Part shown: piece after piece, positions 55,397 to 62,509 of the stretch
Layout: every line of letters begins with the position of its first letter
Numbering within the stretch: position 1 is the first letter of the stretch
Assembly: GCA_016278725.1 (NCBI GenBank)
Contig: JADQBG010000001.1
Span: forward strand, 179,869 to 243,868
Direction: 5' to 3'
Origin: Actinomycetota bacterium
GTDB lineage: Bacteria; Actinomycetota; Thermoleophilia; RBG-16-64-13
Length of the DNA stretch: 64,000 nucleotides
Notes under the pieces: generated by a model
What the model saw: only the letters and a program-made list of their open reading frames with translations
Database searches by the model: none
What the model was told of the DNA's origin: nothing
Translations under genes and position numbers: made by a program

Positions 55397-55902
55397 TGTC
55401 AAGGGTCCACGAGAGAACGATTGGCTGGAGAGCCGAAACAGGCTTCACCCTGATCGAACTGCTGGTGGTGATAATCATCATCGCCATCCTCGCAGCGATT
55501 GCGATCCCAACCTATTTTGGGGTCCGGATGAAGGCCCAGGACAGCGCAGCAATCACACTAGTGCGCAACGCGTTGACCACGGTCGAGGGAGCGAATCTCA
55601 ACTTTCGGGATTATGCTCAGCTTGATGCCGCTGAATTGAGAGCCATGGAGCCCTCGATTTCATGGCAAATCGGCACTTCAGAACTGGTCGACCCTTCCGT
55701 CCCCACGATTGTCCCCTCCTTAAGCGCGAACGCCGCAGCCAATGAGGTTGAGTTTTTTGCAGACACCGCTACTTCATTTGACATTGCAACAGTTAGCGAA
55801 AGCGGGAATCGGTTTGGCATTCGGGTTCAGACCGCGGGGGGAGCGGCGACTGACTACATCAAAGTGAGCGTGGTGGAAGAAACGGGATCGAATGGTTGGT
55901 AG
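55396..55902 (+). CDS. second type IV pilin
   Basis: A 168-residue prepilin. The leader has 16 residues ending in Gly, then FTLIELLVVIIIIAILAAIA, identical to the major pilin over this stretch. The globular region differs but keeps NEVEFFADTATSFDI and ends in GW. AAGGAGG lies 6 bases before the ATG, which overlaps the TPR stop. The remnant of an IS3 element begins right after its stop codon, so whatever gene followed has been lost or displaced. Less G/C-rich in third positions than the housekeeping block. Confidence 0.9.
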   Translation: MSRVHERTIGWRAETGFTLIELLVVIIIIAILAAIAIPTYFGVRMKAQDSAAITLVRNALTTVEGANLNFRDYAQLDAAELRAMEPSISWQIGTSELVDPSVPTIVPSLSANAAANEVEFFADTATSFDIATVSESGNRFGIRVQTAGGAATDYIKVSVVEETGSNGW

Positions 55903-56052
55903 ATCTCGACTGTCAGGTCCTGGTTGCGGCGCTTCCTCGCGGACTGAGGGCGGGTCTTTTGGGCGCAGTAGGTGGAAGGGGCGATCGCCAGGACTTCTCG
56001 CAGGTGGGCTCGCTCCGAGGCGGGTCTTGTGGCGGTCGATATAGGCGATCAT
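55903..56052 (-). pseudogene. IS3-family OrfB (integrase) N-terminal remnant
   Basis: MIAYIDRHKTRLGASPPAR begins as an IS3 OrfB does (helix before the integrase core). A frameshift follows near 55995, after which EVLAIAPSTYCAQKTRPQSA continues in another frame, as in intact OrfB proteins. The catalytic DDE part is missing altogether. The remnant ends where pilin coding begins. Confidence 0.8.
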
Positions 56053-56090
56053 CTCTTCTGTCGGCGGTCGGACTCCGCGATGCTCCTATG

Positions 56091-57140
56091 TCAAGCAGCC
56101 AGAGCCGATAATCGCTCGACGCCCGCGGCCCGTGCCCTCACGTCGGCCTGCATCGCTCGAAAGACGACATCAGAGATGCGGCGTCGCAGGAGTCGGATCG
56201 CCTCAGTCTTGGTGTTGCCCATGGCTATGCGTTTCTCGACGTAGGCCTTGCCCAAGCCGCCGCGCAGCTGGGTGACGGCGATCATGTGCAGCGCTGTATT
56301 GATCCGTCGATTGCCGCCACGGTTGAGTCTGAATCGATTGGCGTTGGATGACCAGACGGGTATCGGCGCCGTACCGTTGAACCGGGCGAACGTCGCGGGA
56401 GAGGGGAATCGCCCGGCGTCGGCGGTCTCGCCGAGGATCTTGGCAGCGGAGAGCACGCCGCAGCCGGGTATCGCGAGCAGAGAGGGCCCGAGGCTGCGAA
56501 CAAGCGGACGGATGCGTCTCTCGAGATCGTTGATGGTGCGGTTGAGCTCTCGGCAGCGGTCGACCAGGTCACGTGCGAGTTCCGCCACGAGACCGCTGAG
56601 TCGTCTCAGCGCGTCATCGACGTGGTCAAGGGCCGCGGTTGTACGCAGACTCCGTGACCGGATCTCAAGCGCTGGCTCAAGTTCGTGCAGATGCCAGCGT
56701 AGTCGGTTCTGAAGGTGTGTTCGCTCCCGAACCAGTGCTTCGCGGTGGTCGACGAGCAGGCGCATCTCCCGGGCCGGGCCGTCCAGTCTTGCGGCCGGGA
56801 GGTCGGGCTCCCGCAGCACCACCCGAGCGACGGCAAGCGCGTCGATAGGGTCAGACTTGCCGCGTTCACGTCCGCCACGCCGCTCGCTGGCCATCAGTCG
56901 CGTGTGGACCCGTACGACGGTCTCTCCGGCTGCGAGGAGATCGGACTCCAAACGCCTCGTCAGATGCCGGCAGTCCTCGGTAGCAAACCGGCGCTCCGGC
57001 CAGCGTGCTGCCCAGCACACCAGCTGGAAATGCCCTTCGCTGGTCGATCGGAAGGTACGCTGAGCCGTCTCCTTGCCGAGTTCGTCAACGGCCACAGCCG
57101 TGAGCGTGCCCTTGTGTGCGTCGATCCCGATGGTGACCAC
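56091..57140 (-). CDS. IS110-family DEDD transposase
   Basis: A bridge-RNA-guided recombinase type. The RuvC-like N-terminal domain has the DEDD residues Asp7 (GIDAHKG), Glu55 (ATEDCRH), Asp97 and Asp100 (KSDPIDALAVAR). A coiled linker follows. The C-terminal Tnp20 domain has AIPGCGVLSAAKILGE and the catalytic-Ser region PVWSSNANRF (Ser264/265), then GNRRINTALHMIA. GTG at 57140 has GAGGAGGA upstream; the frame is open to 57203. Nothing is broken, so the protein looks active. The ribosome site is buried in a TCCTCCG/CGGAGGA hairpin (57172-57178 with 57148-57154). Confidence 0.9.
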   Translation of the reverse strand: MVTIGIDAHKGTLTAVAVDELGKETAQRTFRSTSEGHFQLVCWAARWPERRFATEDCRHLTRRLESDLLAAGETVVRVHTRLMASERRGGRERGKSDPIDALAVARVVLREPDLPAARLDGPAREMRLLVDHREALVRERTHLQNRLRWHLHELEPALEIRSRSLRTTAALDHVDDALRRLSGLVAELARDLVDRCRELNRTINDLERRIRPLVRSLGPSLLAIPGCGVLSAAKILGETADAGRFPSPATFARFNGTAPIPVWSSNANRFRLNRGGNRRINTALHMIAVTQLRGGLGKAYVEKRIAMGNTKTEAIRLLRRRISDVVFRAMQADVRARAAGVERLSALAA

Positions 57141-57147
57141 GTCTTCC

Positions 57148-57322
57148 TCCTCCGTCCTGGATGCAAGATGTCGGAGGACACAGCTCAGTCGGGGCGAAGC
57201 CAAGCTCCTATCAAGTCACTCCAACGGGTGTCCGGCGGGCCGCACATCGCGGACAAGCCACTGCTTCACAGCAGGGCACCGAAGAAACGAGCGAACCCCG
57301 CCGGACTCCCTCAGGATGACAC
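57148..57322 (-). ncRNA. candidate bridge RNA of the IS110 element
   Basis: On the minus strand an outer stem pairs GTCCGGCGGG (57306-57297) with CCCGCCGGAC (57239-57230). The loop has TTTCTTCGGT (57287-57278), an apical hairpin CTGCT-GTGA-AGCAG (57274-57261) and TCCGCGATG (57253-57245). The first is identical to the 10 bases left of the insertion (57334-57325). The second is complementary to CATCGCGGA spanning the right junction (56082-56074). A following loop has ATAGGAGC (57211-57204), identical to the right end (56089-56082), hairpin GGC-TTC-GCC, and ACTG (57189-57186), complementary to CAGT at the left end. Both loops imply core CA. Confidence 0.78.
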
Positions 57323-57324
57323 TG

Positions 57325-57595
57325 ACCGAAGAAAGCGGCGGCTGCCTTCAGGATCTCATTGGCGCGCCGGAGCTCTTTCACCTCGCGCCTTTTCGGAGGT
57401 GGTTCCGGGCCGGCGTCCTTCCTCGGTTTCGACTTGCCGTACCCACTTGCGCAAGGTCTCCGGGGTCATGCCGAGCTTGGTCGATACCGAGGTTATGGCC
57501 GCCCACTGGGAGTCATACTCGGCCTCGTGGTCGAAGACCATCCGGACTGCCCGCTCCTTTACTTCCTTGGGGGGGTACCCCTTCGGCTTGTTCAT
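57325..57595 (-). pseudogene. IS3-family OrfA remnant
   Basis: KGYPPKEVKERAVRMVFDHE and WAAITSVSTKLGMTPETLRKWV are the helix-turn-helix of IS3 OrfA (transposase family 8). After GRRPGTTSEK a frameshift brings a stop near 57356; the other frame continues EVKELRRANEILKAAAAFFG, the leucine-zipper part. The gene then meets the IS110 left end at 57324. Confidence 0.85.
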
Positions 57596-57755
57596 GGCTC
57601 CATCCTCTCAAGAGTCGTAGCCTCCATCAGATCCGGGACGGTTCAGTTGCCTCGACGACTTGAAGCCACCCCTGAACTCACAGGTCGGATCGGTCTCATG
57701 TTCAGGCGGCGTCGACACACGAGTCGGAACCCCCTCGGACACGCGCTGTCAGGAG

Positions 57756-59489
57756 TCACTCTTGCGACTGGTCTGCTAGCACAACTGCCAGAACTTGTTT
57801 GGTCCCGCCGTCATCAGGATGACGGCGGAGGATGTCCCGAAGCATCGCTTTCGCTTTGTCTCGCTGCCCCAATTCCGCGTAAGAGTAGGCCATTGATCGC
57901 TCCGCCACCGGCCACGCGGGAACCAGCTGGAGTGTCGCCTCGAATTTCTTGATCGCATCCTCGTGGCGGTCAAGCACTTGGAGGGCGGTGCCCCAACCCA
58001 TCCACGTGGTGATGTCAGAGGGGTCGATTGCGGTCGCTCTAGTGAAGACGCGATCTACCTCTCCGGCCAGGTCTCCTCTTCCGCCGAACCTGATGTCGAA
58101 GGCGTAGCGCGCGCCAAGTGTACGAAGAAACGATGGGCGATCTGGCGCCTGAAGCACCGAGAGGTGAGCGAGCGCAGGGGTATCCCCTTCAAGGTCGTAG
58201 GTCTTAGCCCTTTCGTCGACGTAGAGGAAGGCGGACGTCTGCAGGAACAGGAGCAGACCGCCAATAACCAGAGTTGGTTTGAGCCAGTACCGCTGATATT
58301 TCGCCGGTGATGCTACCGTCGCCGGCCGGGGGGCCGGTTGGGCCGAGGAATAGCCAAGCAGCAACATGGCGATTCCCAGCGTGGTAATCGACAGGGGATT
58401 GAAGAGACCAGCGATCCACACCACGAGGCTTGCCAGATAAGATGCGCGCTGAATCGCTGTCATTCGTCGGAAGCGGCGGACGGGGAGGGCGACGAGCAGA
58501 GTGACCAGAAGGGCGAAGGGCAGCCCGTACGTCACCGCGTATTCGAGGAACCAGTTGTGGGCATTGGCGGCGATGGGCTGTGCGCGCGGGTAGAGAGTAT
58601 CGAGCTTCGCACTCGTAAAGTACTCCAGGTGATGCAGTTTGAATGTCGCCGGTCCTGAGCCAACCAGGGCCGATCCCGGTAGCGCCTTGAGCCCGCTGAC
58701 CCATATATCCCTGCGGACAGAATCGCCCGAGGACAAATTGACCATTCTCGGGGCGAGCACCGACAGCCCCACCATCAACACCAAGATCGCGGCGAGGCCG
58801 AGAGGCAACCGCCGGATGAACTTCCTGCCTTTCCAAAAGCGACCGTACTTGAGAGACCCGTAGAGCAGCAAGCATAGGACCGTCGCCAGCAGCCCTCCGC
58901 GGCTCTGCGACGCAAGCAATAGCCCCGCCGAGGATAGGGCAGCCGCGAGCATGAAGACGCGCGGCCTTCCAGTGGTGTGGGTGACCAGCACAACGGAGAA
59001 TAGGAGGACGACACCGGCGTAGTTCCCGAGGTGGATGGGATGACCGAAGCTCAGGCTAAAACGCGAAGATCCGAAGTAGCCGGGTAGCAGCCCGGTTCCC
59101 CAAGGCAGAAGCATCAACGCGAGTGGGATGACGGGGAGCACGAGGGCGTATCTGATCCATGGCTGCGAATCCAGCAGAGGGAGCGAATACGCGCCCAGCA
59201 AGAAGGCGCCCAAGCTCAAGAGCATTGCGAAGGCGCCGAGCTCCTCGTTCTCCGCTCCCCAGAACGAGAGCGCGAAGGATGGGGAGTTGGCCAATGCCAG
59301 TGCGCCAAAGAGAAGGAGGCCGGCCACTGCAAGCTTGGTGGGGCGGCTCAGCGGAATCGAGGACTCCGACCAAAGCGAGACCATGAACAGGAAGACCGCG
59401 AGCCCCAGAATGGCAAGCTTGGGACTGGAAAACGGGTGCATCGCGCCAGACACGTAGATCAGGGGCAAGCCCAGTAAGAGAACGAGCAC
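57756..59489 (-). CDS. O-antigen ligase/polymerase-like membrane protein with C-terminal TPRs
   Basis: A polytopic membrane protein of the Wzy_C/WaaL/PglL type: about 10-12 hydrophobic segments over residues 1-420, with SQSRGGLLATVLCLL and a periplasmic loop holding VGSGPATFKLHHLEYF and NAHNWFLEYAVTYG, where the family has catalytic residues. The last roughly 110 residues form TPR-like helices. It transfers or polymerises lipid-linked glycans; pilin glycosylation is a fair guess from context. GTG at 59489 lacks a ribosome site. AAGGAGG lies 6 bases before an in-frame ATC at 59543, which may be the true start. The gap to the IS3 end is 110 bases. Confidence 0.8.
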   Translation of the reverse strand: MLVLLLGLPLIYVSGAMHPFSSPKLAILGLAVFLFMVSLWSESSIPLSRPTKLAVAGLLLFGALALANSPSFALSFWGAENEELGAFAMLLSLGAFLLGAYSLPLLDSQPWIRYALVLPVIPLALMLLPWGTGLLPGYFGSSRFSLSFGHPIHLGNYAGVVLLFSVVLVTHTTGRPRVFMLAAALSSAGLLLASQSRGGLLATVLCLLLYGSLKYGRFWKGRKFIRRLPLGLAAILVLMVGLSVLAPRMVNLSSGDSVRRDIWVSGLKALPGSALVGSGPATFKLHHLEYFTSAKLDTLYPRAQPIAANAHNWFLEYAVTYGLPFALLVTLLVALPVRRFRRMTAIQRASYLASLVVWIAGLFNPLSITTLGIAMLLLGYSSAQPAPRPATVASPAKYQRYWLKPTLVIGGLLLFLQTSAFLYVDERAKTYDLEGDTPALAHLSVLQAPDRPSFLRTLGARYAFDIRFGGRGDLAGEVDRVFTRATAIDPSDITTWMGWGTALQVLDRHEDAIKKFEATLQLVPAWPVAERSMAYSYAELGQRDKAKAMLRDILRRHPDDGGTKQVLAVVLADQSQE

Positions 59490-59695
59490 CGCACAGGCCC
59501 GCAGAGTGAGCGCCGGCGAGAGCTGACCTGATGATGACGTGATGGCACTCCTCCTTCGATCTCGGGGAACAGGTACAGACTCGGCATACAGGCCGAGGGA
59601 CTTTACGGGAGGAGCGTGCTCTCACGTTGGTCATATCGACAGAGTAGGCCTAATGTCGCATCGCGACCGTTCGTCCTTGCGCTTAATCTCTGGCC

Positions 59696-60178
59696 ATGAT
59701 GCTCGAAGACCAAAGAGCCGGGGGAGGCCCGTTAACGCTCGCTGAGAGCCGTTCTGAAGGCGGGCACACCCTCTTGGAGTTACTCACCGCCCTGCTGATC
59801 CTCGCCATCCTCATGGCTGTCACCATCCCTTCCTACCACGGTATGGCTCGGCGGCTTGATGCGCGGGGTTCTGCGACCGTCGGTCGAGCCGCGCTCGCCC
59901 TGGTCCAACTCGATGCGCTGAGAGCGGGCGAGCGGGCGGAATTGTCCCTGAGTGCGGAAGGAGTGAAGGTCTTTGCGGGCTCCAGGACGCGGGTCTTTCA
60001 GAGCCGGCTACCCGGCACGGTTGAAGCAAATGTGGCGAGTTGGTTCAGCACTGGCTCGGTGACGCTTCGCGTGGTGCCGCCTTTCGGAGCGCCGTCTCAG
60101 GGGGGAACGGTATGGCTGGACGACTACGGGTTCGTGGTGCGGCCGGTCTCCGGGCTTACGGTTGGTCGGCGGCGGTGA
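59696..60178 (+). CDS. GspH/FimT-like prepilin (set 2)
   Basis: A 160-residue pseudopilin. The leader has 23 residues ending in Gly, then HTLLELLTALLILAILMAVT with Glu at +5; His at +1 is atypical but tolerated in minor pilins. The remaining part is beta-rich (VKVFAGSRTRVFQSRLPG, SVTLRVVPPFG, GTVWLDDYGFV), the GspH/FimT fold. First gene of the second minor pilin set, facing away from the ligase gene. Its stop overlaps the GTG of the next gene (GTGA). Confidence 0.82.
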   Translation: MMLEDQRAGGGPLTLAESRSEGGHTLLELLTALLILAILMAVTIPSYHGMARRLDARGSATVGRAALALVQLDALRAGERAELSLSAEGVKVFAGSRTRVFQSRLPGTVEANVASWFSTGSVTLRVVPPFGAPSQGGTVWLDDYGFVVRPVSGLTVGRRR

Positions 60179-60930
60179 AGCGCGGGCCGCAACGGCGAGA
60201 GGGCTTCACCCTGATCGAAGTGCTCGCGGCGATGCTGCTGCTGTCTCTCTTTTTGGGCTCGATCGCGACTGCCTTTCTCGCGGTGCACACTCGCCTCGAT
60301 GATCAACACCAGCGTTTGGCGTCCGCTGCGGCGCAACCCGTGGACGACTCCTGGACACAGCAGTGGAGTTGGGGCCCGCAGCTAAGGAAAGCGTCCTGGG
60401 ACGCGACCGGTGGGCTCTCCGCCGCTCTTCGCTTGAGCACCATCGCCGGCACGGAGAGCACCGGTCAACCGGTCGTGATCGGGATCTGGAAGGAGGGATT
60501 GCTGCTCGAGGAGAGGGAATTGGGCGATCCAGGACTGCCGCTCCAGATCTCCTACGTCTCTTCGGATCCGGGTTCGACTGAAGAGCTCACGCTCCGGGCG
60601 AGGGACTCGCTGGGCTTTTGGGGGCCGCCCTATCGCATAGTCGCGGGCACTCCAGGCGCGGCAGCAGGCGCGGAGGAGATGCCGTCGATACCGGCTGTCT
60701 TCTCCGAGGAGATGGTCCCCGCCGGTGCCCTGGACGCCGTGGTTCTTGTGGCCAGAGCTCCCTTTCGAGGCAGAGCGCTCTTCGAAGCCGCGCAGTCATC
60801 GGCGAGTACATCGATCGAGGCCCCGACCGGTATCGGCTTTCTACCTGCGGACGCGACCGGGGTGAGGTTCGCAGGCAAAAACCAAGGTTGGCGCTCGGAA
60901 GGCCGGCGGAGCCTTGACGTCTACTTCTAA
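60175..60930 (+). CDS. PilV-like prepilin (set 2)
   Basis: Start GTG at 60175 overlaps the stop of the preceding gene and gives an ideal class III leader: 10 residues (MKRGPQRREG), then FTLIEVLAAMLLLSLFLGSI. The frame is open further upstream but would bury the leader. The C-terminal 200 residues have no clear family likeness by eye. Its 3' end overlaps the next gene by 17 bases. By order and leader it corresponds to the PilV/PulI-like minor pilin. Confidence 0.78.
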   Translation: MKRGPQRREGFTLIEVLAAMLLLSLFLGSIATAFLAVHTRLDDQHQRLASAAAQPVDDSWTQQWSWGPQLRKASWDATGGLSAALRLSTIAGTESTGQPVVIGIWKEGLLLEERELGDPGLPLQISYVSSDPGSTEELTLRARDSLGFWGPPYRIVAGTPGAAAGAEEMPSIPAVFSEEMVPAGALDAVVLVARAPFRGRALFEAAQSSASTSIEAPTGIGFLPADATGVRFAGKNQGWRSEGRRSLDVYF

Positions 60931-61549
60931 AATCGCGGGGATCGACGGGAGCGGAGGCCGAGGGCGCGCCGAATCCGACTGCGGTTTCACGCTGATCGAG
61001 TTGCTCGTTGCGATGGTGCTATCGCTCTTGCTCCTGCTTGCCGTGATGCCGGCCGGTTTGGCTTTCGTGGGCCTGGAAAACGAGGATGCCGGGCGGAACA
61101 TCTGGCTGCTCCAGGCAGAGGTGGCTGCCGAACGCCTGCGAATGGATCTCGGCGCCGCAACCACCGCCGGTGTGGCTCCCGGCCCAAACGCCCCCATGCT
61201 CCAAGCGGACGTCAAGCGAATCGTCTTCGTTTCCGCCTCGCCCTTCGACGGGAGCGCGCAGGTCATCTGCTGGGAGCTTAAGGGCACGAGTTTGATGCGC
61301 CGCTCCGTTCCCTGGACCGGCCAAGCGCCACCCGTTGCGAGCTTCAGCGACTCGAAGACGATGCTCGAGGAGGTGGGCGACGGCTCGCGGTTCACTCTGG
61401 CGGAAGGCAGTCGCCCCGAGGCGGAGACCGCCGGTCCTGCGCTCGCCGTGGACGACATTCGCGCGGTGGGGCTTTCGCTGGCTCGGCGCTCGGAGAGAGC
61501 AGCCGAAAGGGCGTCCCTCTCCTACGCCCCGTTTGGAGTGGGGATGTGA
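60914..61549 (+). CDS. PilW/PulJ-like prepilin (set 2)
   Basis: A 211-residue prepilin with a 24-residue leader (ending DCG), then FTLIELLVAMVLSLLLLLAV, Glu at +5. A helix with NIWLLQAEVAAERLRMDL and a beta-rich domain (DVKRIVFVSASPFDG, QVICWELKGTSLMRR) follow, like PilW/PulJ. TTG start lies inside the preceding gene. Its stop overlaps the GTG of the next gene. All four genes of this set are thus translationally coupled. Confidence 0.78.
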   Translation: MTSTSKIAGIDGSGGRGRAESDCGFTLIELLVAMVLSLLLLLAVMPAGLAFVGLENEDAGRNIWLLQAEVAAERLRMDLGAATTAGVAPGPNAPMLQADVKRIVFVSASPFDGSAQVICWELKGTSLMRRSVPWTGQAPPVASFSDSKTMLEEVGDGSRFTLAEGSRPEAETAGPALAVDDIRAVGLSLARRSERAAERASLSYAPFGVGM

Positions 61550-62484
61550 GAGGGGAGCGGGGATCCATCCTGCCCGCGGCGCTGTTTCTGTGCTTGGCGC
61601 TGGGGTCTCTGATCGCCTACCTGGCGGCTCACACGCTGGTGGCCACGGAGGCGGTGGGTTTGCACCGGGAGGCGCTCGAGGCCGACGGGCGTCTCGGAGG
61701 GGCAATGATCGCTCTCCTTCGAGGAGACCAGCGCGAACTCGGCGTCACGGTGGAGCTCCCGGACGGAGTGCGGGGGGCATTGTTGGCTGCCGAGGGAGAA
61801 CGCGGCCCGCGCGCCTACGTCGAGTTGCCCGAGGGACCGCCGTTCAAATACCTCTCGGCGATTCTGGAGGAGGGCAGAGAGGGGCTCGACTTCCCGAAAG
61901 CGGCGATCGTGGCCAACCGCGTCCAACTGAGTGGCCTCCGGCCCTTCGTCCTGCCTGATGTCGGCTCGCGGATCCCGGTGGTGCGCACGGTGGAGGAACT
62001 GCCCGCCCTACCCGGCACCTACGAAACCCTGCCCTCGGAACGGTGGGACTTCGACTCAGCGACCTCCGCCGAGTTGCGGGATAGCGCAGAGAACCCGGAT
62101 CGCCGCGCGGGCAGGCGCCTGCCCGGTCTCAACGTCATCATCGGCCGGCCCCTTCTGCAGTTGGCTCTGGCGGCCGAGCTCCCATCCATTTTGGCGGACC
62201 AGAACCAACCGGTCCTGGCCGTTTCCCTCGACGGCGACATCGACGCCCGCAACCTCGGCGAACTTCAGGCGGTCCTCGTGGCCGGCGGGGGCGACGTGCT
62301 GCTCGACGGCACCACCCTAAAAGGCGCGGTCATCGCCTCCGGGACCGTGGATTTGGGCGAGACCGGAGTGGTCTGGTGGGACGAGGAAACCTACTACTGG
62401 GCGAGGGATCAAAGCTTCCGCCGCGTCCGCCTGCTCCCCGGGTCGCTGCAGGCCGGCTTCCGCGAAATCTCGGCCTTGCCTTAA
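61546..62484 (+). CDS. PilX-like pilus assembly protein (set 2)
   Basis: The N-terminus RGSILPAALFLCLALGSLIAY is a PilX/GspK-like hydrophobic start. A following helix has REALEADGRLGGAMIALL. The C-terminal third (AVSLDGDIDARNLGELQ, VLLDGTTLKGAVIASG) has short repeated strands like those in the set 1 PilX-like protein at 49446, which supports a common origin. GTG start overlaps the preceding stop. It ends the second minor pilin set; a leaderless-type promoter for the next gene follows within 20 bases. Confidence 0.7.
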   Translation: MRGERGSILPAALFLCLALGSLIAYLAAHTLVATEAVGLHREALEADGRLGGAMIALLRGDQRELGVTVELPDGVRGALLAAEGERGPRAYVELPEGPPFKYLSAILEEGREGLDFPKAAIVANRVQLSGLRPFVLPDVGSRIPVVRTVEELPALPGTYETLPSERWDFDSATSAELRDSAENPDRRAGRRLPGLNVIIGRPLLQLALAAELPSILADQNQPVLAVSLDGDIDARNLGELQAVLVAGGGDVLLDGTTLKGAVIASGTVDLGETGVVWWDEETYYWARDQSFRRVRLLPGSLQAGFREISALP

Positions 62485-62502
62485 AAGTGCCTGCGGTATA
62501 CT
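62476..62502 (+). promoter_or_regulatory. promoter giving a leaderless mRNA for the gene at 62510
   Basis: TATACT (62497-62502) lies with its last base 8 bases before the A of the ATG at 62510, so transcription would begin at or next to the start codon. A TTGCCT (62476-62481) 15 bases upstream is a weak -35. No ribosome site exists before the ATG, which fits a leaderless message. Confidence 0.6.
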
Positions 62503-62509
62503 GACAAAC

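Larger units (their letters stand above)
56081..57324 (-). mobile_element. IS110-family element, about 1242 bp, with bridge-RNA left end
   Basis: The ends were placed by comparing the interrupted IS3 sequence and by a shared CA (minus strand) at both junctions (TG at 56081-56082 and 57323-57324). Left end (about 180 bases, 57141-57322) lies before the transposase; right end after its stop is about 10 bases. This asymmetry is that of the IS110 group, in which the left end encodes the bridge RNA. No inverted repeats or long target duplications are seen, as expected for the family. Boundaries are accurate to a few bases. Confidence 0.8.
55903..57645 (-). mobile_element. decayed IS3-family element, split by an IS110 insertion
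   Basis: Reading on the minus strand, a terminus TGAACCGTCCCGG begins at 57645, followed by an OrfA start (57595). OrfA ends without its normal C-terminus; the OrfB start is found on the other side of the IS110, at 56052. OrfB then breaks off at about 55905, right at the stop codon of the second pilin. Frameshifts occur in both genes. The right end and any target duplication are missing, so the element is dead. Confidence 0.82.
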
